A stretch of 7,079 nt of DNA from NCBI GenBank assembly GCA_014763835.1, contig JACXUQ010000066.1, forward strand, positions 1 to 7,079, in the 5' to 3' direction. This document shows, in pieces, positions 5,623 to 7,079 of this stretch (the stretch's first letter is position 1; the number at the start of each line of letters is the position of its first letter). The translations under genes were made by a program, and so were the position numbers. The notes under the pieces are model-generated. The model searched no databases, had not been told where the DNA came from, and saw only the letters and a list, made by a program, of their open reading frames with translations. Source of the DNA: Thiotrichales bacterium. GTDB lineage: Bacteria; Pseudomonadota; Gammaproteobacteria; Thiomicrospirales; Thiomicrospiraceae.

Positions 5623-6643
5623 AATTGGCATTTTTTGCGGGTGATTCGTCTGTTATCGGCGCCAAGGCTTTTAAGAAGGTCTGGGCGCACTGTTCCCAAC
5701 TGAAGTGTTGCGCATACTCGCGGCAGGCTTGGCGGTCGCACTTTTTTGCCTGTTCAATGGCTGCGTGCAAGACCTCGTCTAAGGCGCCGACCTCTGCGGT
5801 GATCACATCCAACGGGCCGGTTGTCGGGTAGGCGGCCACGGGTGTGCCGCTGGCCAATGCTTCAAGCATGACCAGGCCGTAAGTGTCGGTTTTGGAGGGG
5901 AAGACGAACACGTCTGCCGAGGCAAACAGTTGCGCCAGTTCCACGCCGGTTTTTTTGCCGAGAAAATGCACCTGCGGGTAATCGTGTTGCAGCGAGGCTA
6001 AATCGGGGCCGTCGCCGACCACCAGCTGACTGCCCGGTAACGTTAAATCGAGAAAATCGCGCAGGTTTTTTTCGACGGCGATGCGGCCGACGTAAAGGTG
6101 GATCGGCGCTGCAAACGGCAAGTCTATTTTTCTGCCGGGATGAAACAGGTCGGTATCGACGCCGCGGCTCCATTTATGCAGGTGGGTAAAGCCTTTGGCC
6201 TTGAGGGTGTCGATCAGTGTGTGGGTGCTGACCAGCGTGCGCACTGCCGGGCGGTGAAAAACGCGCATGAAACCGTAGCCCCAGCCGACCGGAATAAACG
6301 GCAGGCGTTGATTGAGATATTCGGCAAACTTGGTATGGAAAGCGGTGGTGAACGGCCAGCCGCGGCGTTGGCAGAAAGCGCGGGCGCGCCACCCCAAAGG
6401 CCCTTCGGTGACAATGTGCACGGCATCGGGTGCAAAGTTTTCGATGTGTGTTTTGAAGTGTTTGGCATGCCAGACGATCGGCACTTCGGCGTAGCCGGGC
6501 AGCGGAAAACTTTTGAACAGGCCGGGGTGCAGAACCTTGACGCTATGGCCGGATTTCTCCAGCGAAGCCACCACATGGGTCATAGTGGTGACCACGCCGT
6601 TGGTTTGCGGTTGCCAGGCATCGGTGACAATCAGAATTTTCAT
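5621..6643 (-). CDS. GT4-family glycosyltransferase (GT-B fold)
   Basis: Seen, 340 aa, no signal peptide or membrane segment: a cytosolic or membrane-surface enzyme. The N-terminal Rossmann half opens with MKILIVTDAW and the glycine loop NGVVTT (15-20), then TEGPLG (79-84) and FHTKFAEYL (102-110). The C-terminal donor-binding half has SRGVDTDLFHP (159-169), YVGRIAVEKN (184-193), GDGP (210-213), FLGKKTG (227-233), and TDTYGLVMLEALASGTPVA (252-270). The EX7E motif is present as Asp253-x7-Glu261. Known: GT4 enzymes are retaining and use nucleotide sugars such as GDP-mannose or UDP-sugars; the closest style is the PimB/MgtA/SQD2-like group that glycosylates lipids. Donor and acceptor here are unknown. 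An in-frame TAG two codons upstream makes the ATG at 6643 the first start; no clear SD precedes it. It converges on the M16 operon with a 39-bp gap and has no glycan-synthesis neighbours in view. Confidence 0.92.
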   Translation of the reverse strand: MKILIVTDAWQPQTNGVVTTMTHVVASLEKSGHSVKVLHPGLFKSFPLPGYAEVPIVWHAKHFKTHIENFAPDAVHIVTEGPLGWRARAFCQRRGWPFTTAFHTKFAEYLNQRLPFIPVGWGYGFMRVFHRPAVRTLVSTHTLIDTLKAKGFTHLHKWSRGVDTDLFHPGRKIDLPFAAPIHLYVGRIAVEKNLRDFLDLTLPGSQLVVGDGPDLASLQHDYPQVHFLGKKTGVELAQLFASADVFVFPSKTDTYGLVMLEALASGTPVAAYPTTGPLDVITAEVGALDEVLHAAIEQAKKCDRQACREYAQHFSWEQCAQTFLKALAPITDESPAKNAN

Positions 6644-6884
6644 ACGCTACTTTTGGGGCTTCTGTTTACTTGCATTATGCTTCGCCAAGACTGAAGATAT
6701 ATGTCAGAAATATGAAGTTTTGCGGCCGGTTTTCCTCGCTTTTTGAATTTAAGATTCATAAAGCGGGTAAAAACGCTTAGTGAATGCAGTTTGATGCGAT
6801 TGTGAAGCCGGTTGTTTTCAGGTTTGATAGCCCGCTAAGTTTTTGATTAACCCCGATTTCTTCTTTTTAAGCAAAGCGTGACTA

Positions 6885-7040
6885 ATGCCCCATTCCCACT
6901 ATCAGGCCAAATTTGAACGATTTTCGCGTTATTTTGGTGATAAGGTCTACTTTTATGCCCACGATACGCAAGGGGTTTTATCTGAGAGCTTTGCACGAGT
7001 GGGGCGCGAAATAAAAATGAGGAAAAAATTGGCTGGTTGA
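6885..7040 (+). CDS. Unrecognised 51-codon ORF
   Basis: The frame runs from ATG 6885 to TGA 7038-7040, with an in-frame stop (TGA 6879-6881) just upstream, so it is not the tail of a longer frame. The product would be hydrophilic and basic, with an aromatic-rich N-terminal half (KFERFSRYFGDKVYFYAHD) and a basic C-terminus (KMRKKLAG). No good SD precedes the ATG. The composition is more protein-like than random intergenic DNA, so a small protein or a gene remnant is possible, but I recognise no family. The stop codon lies in the loop of the inverted repeat at 7029-7058. Confidence 0.25.
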   Translation: MPHSHYQAKFERFSRYFGDKVYFYAHDTQGVLSESFARVGREIKMRKKLAG

Positions 7041-7070
7041 GGCGGAAAACGCAGCCAATAGCTCGCTATT
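7029..7070. repeat. Two adjacent inverted repeats at the right edge
   Basis: TTGGCTG (7029-7035) pairs perfectly with CAGCCAA (7052-7058) around 16 nt. The palindrome AATAGCTCGCTATT (7057-7070) follows, sharing two bases, so the two helices would compete or stack. They could be the 3' structure of the small ORF or a regulatory element for a gene beyond the window. The last visible bases are TTT, so a terminator T run may be cut off by the edge. Confidence 0.4.
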
Positions 7071-7079
7071 AGCAAGTTT

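Larger units (their letters stand above)
6644..7079. other. Mostly non-coding, AT-richer intergenic region
   Basis: This 436-bp stretch separates the glycosyltransferase start from the right edge. It should hold the leftward glycosyltransferase promoter, but the only -10-like hexamer near the gene (CATAAT, minus strand, 6674-6679) lacks a -35 at proper spacing. It also contains a short inverted repeat AAGCG/CGCTT (6761-6765 and 6774-6778), a distant AGCGGG/CCCGCT pairing (6762-6767 with 6831-6836) followed by T5 (6840-6844), one small ORF (6885-7040), and hairpins at the right edge. I recognise no tRNA, known small RNA or mobile-element end. Confidence 0.6.

Noticed and set aside
6098..6694. 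198-codon plus-strand frame opposite the glycosyltransferase
   Set aside because: The minus strand has a full set of GT4 motifs; the plus-strand product shows none.
6674..6707. CATAAT (6674-6679) and CTGACA (6702-6707) on the minus strand as a promoter for the glycosyltransferase
   Set aside because: Each hexamer is good, but the spacer would be 22 nt, too long for sigma70; not listed as a promoter.
7029..7079. Right-edge hairpins as a mobile-element end or attachment site
   Set aside because: No transposase or integrase, no matching repeat elsewhere in the window, and no target duplication seen.

Overview
The window reads as ordinary, moderately GC-rich chromosomal DNA of a Gram-negative bacterium, most likely a gammaproteobacterium. 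The grounds are a ftsY-type SRP receptor with a Pro/Ala/Glu-rich N-terminal region, a periplasmic pair of M16 peptidases divergent from it, a lipobox-bearing lytic transglycosylase, and an N-terminal domain resembling gammaproteobacterial ribosome modulation factor (RMF). A sulfur-oxidising Thiomicrospira/Hydrogenovibrio-like host would fit, but that is a guess from general gene style. I see no insertion sequence, phage, CRISPR, tRNA or rRNA.

Layout. Positions 1-2656 form a leftward operon: ftsY (1538-2656), then a membrane protein with an RMF-like N-terminus and a C-terminal DUF2914 domain (617-1528), then a lytic transglycosylase lipoprotein (1-620, running off the left edge). The genes are tightly packed: a 9-nt gap, then a 4-nt ATGA overlap. 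Positions 2657-2900 are a divergent control region with back-to-back candidate promoters, a perfect 9-bp dyad and a possible short leader ORF. Positions 2901-5581 are a rightward two-gene operon of M16B zinc peptidases. The first has the HxxEH zinc site; the second lacks it and is the expected non-catalytic partner. Their stop and start codons share one base. A leftward GT4 glycosyltransferase (5621-6643) converges on this pair across only 39 bp. Positions 6644-7079 are mostly non-coding and AT-richer, with one unrecognised 51-codon ORF and several inverted repeats.

Function. All complete genes except the glycosyltransferase concern the cell envelope or protein traffic to it: FtsY brings translating ribosomes to the membrane, the lipoprotein remodels peptidoglycan, and the M16 pair processes peptides in the periplasm. 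The most notable item is the protein encoded directly after FtsY, which appears to join an RMF-like ribosome-binding fold to a membrane anchor and a periplasmic DUF2914 domain. Also worth checking are the dyad inside the divergent promoter region and a 17-nt exact direct repeat that brackets almost the whole second M16 gene. Nothing here is clearly a new defence or mobile system.
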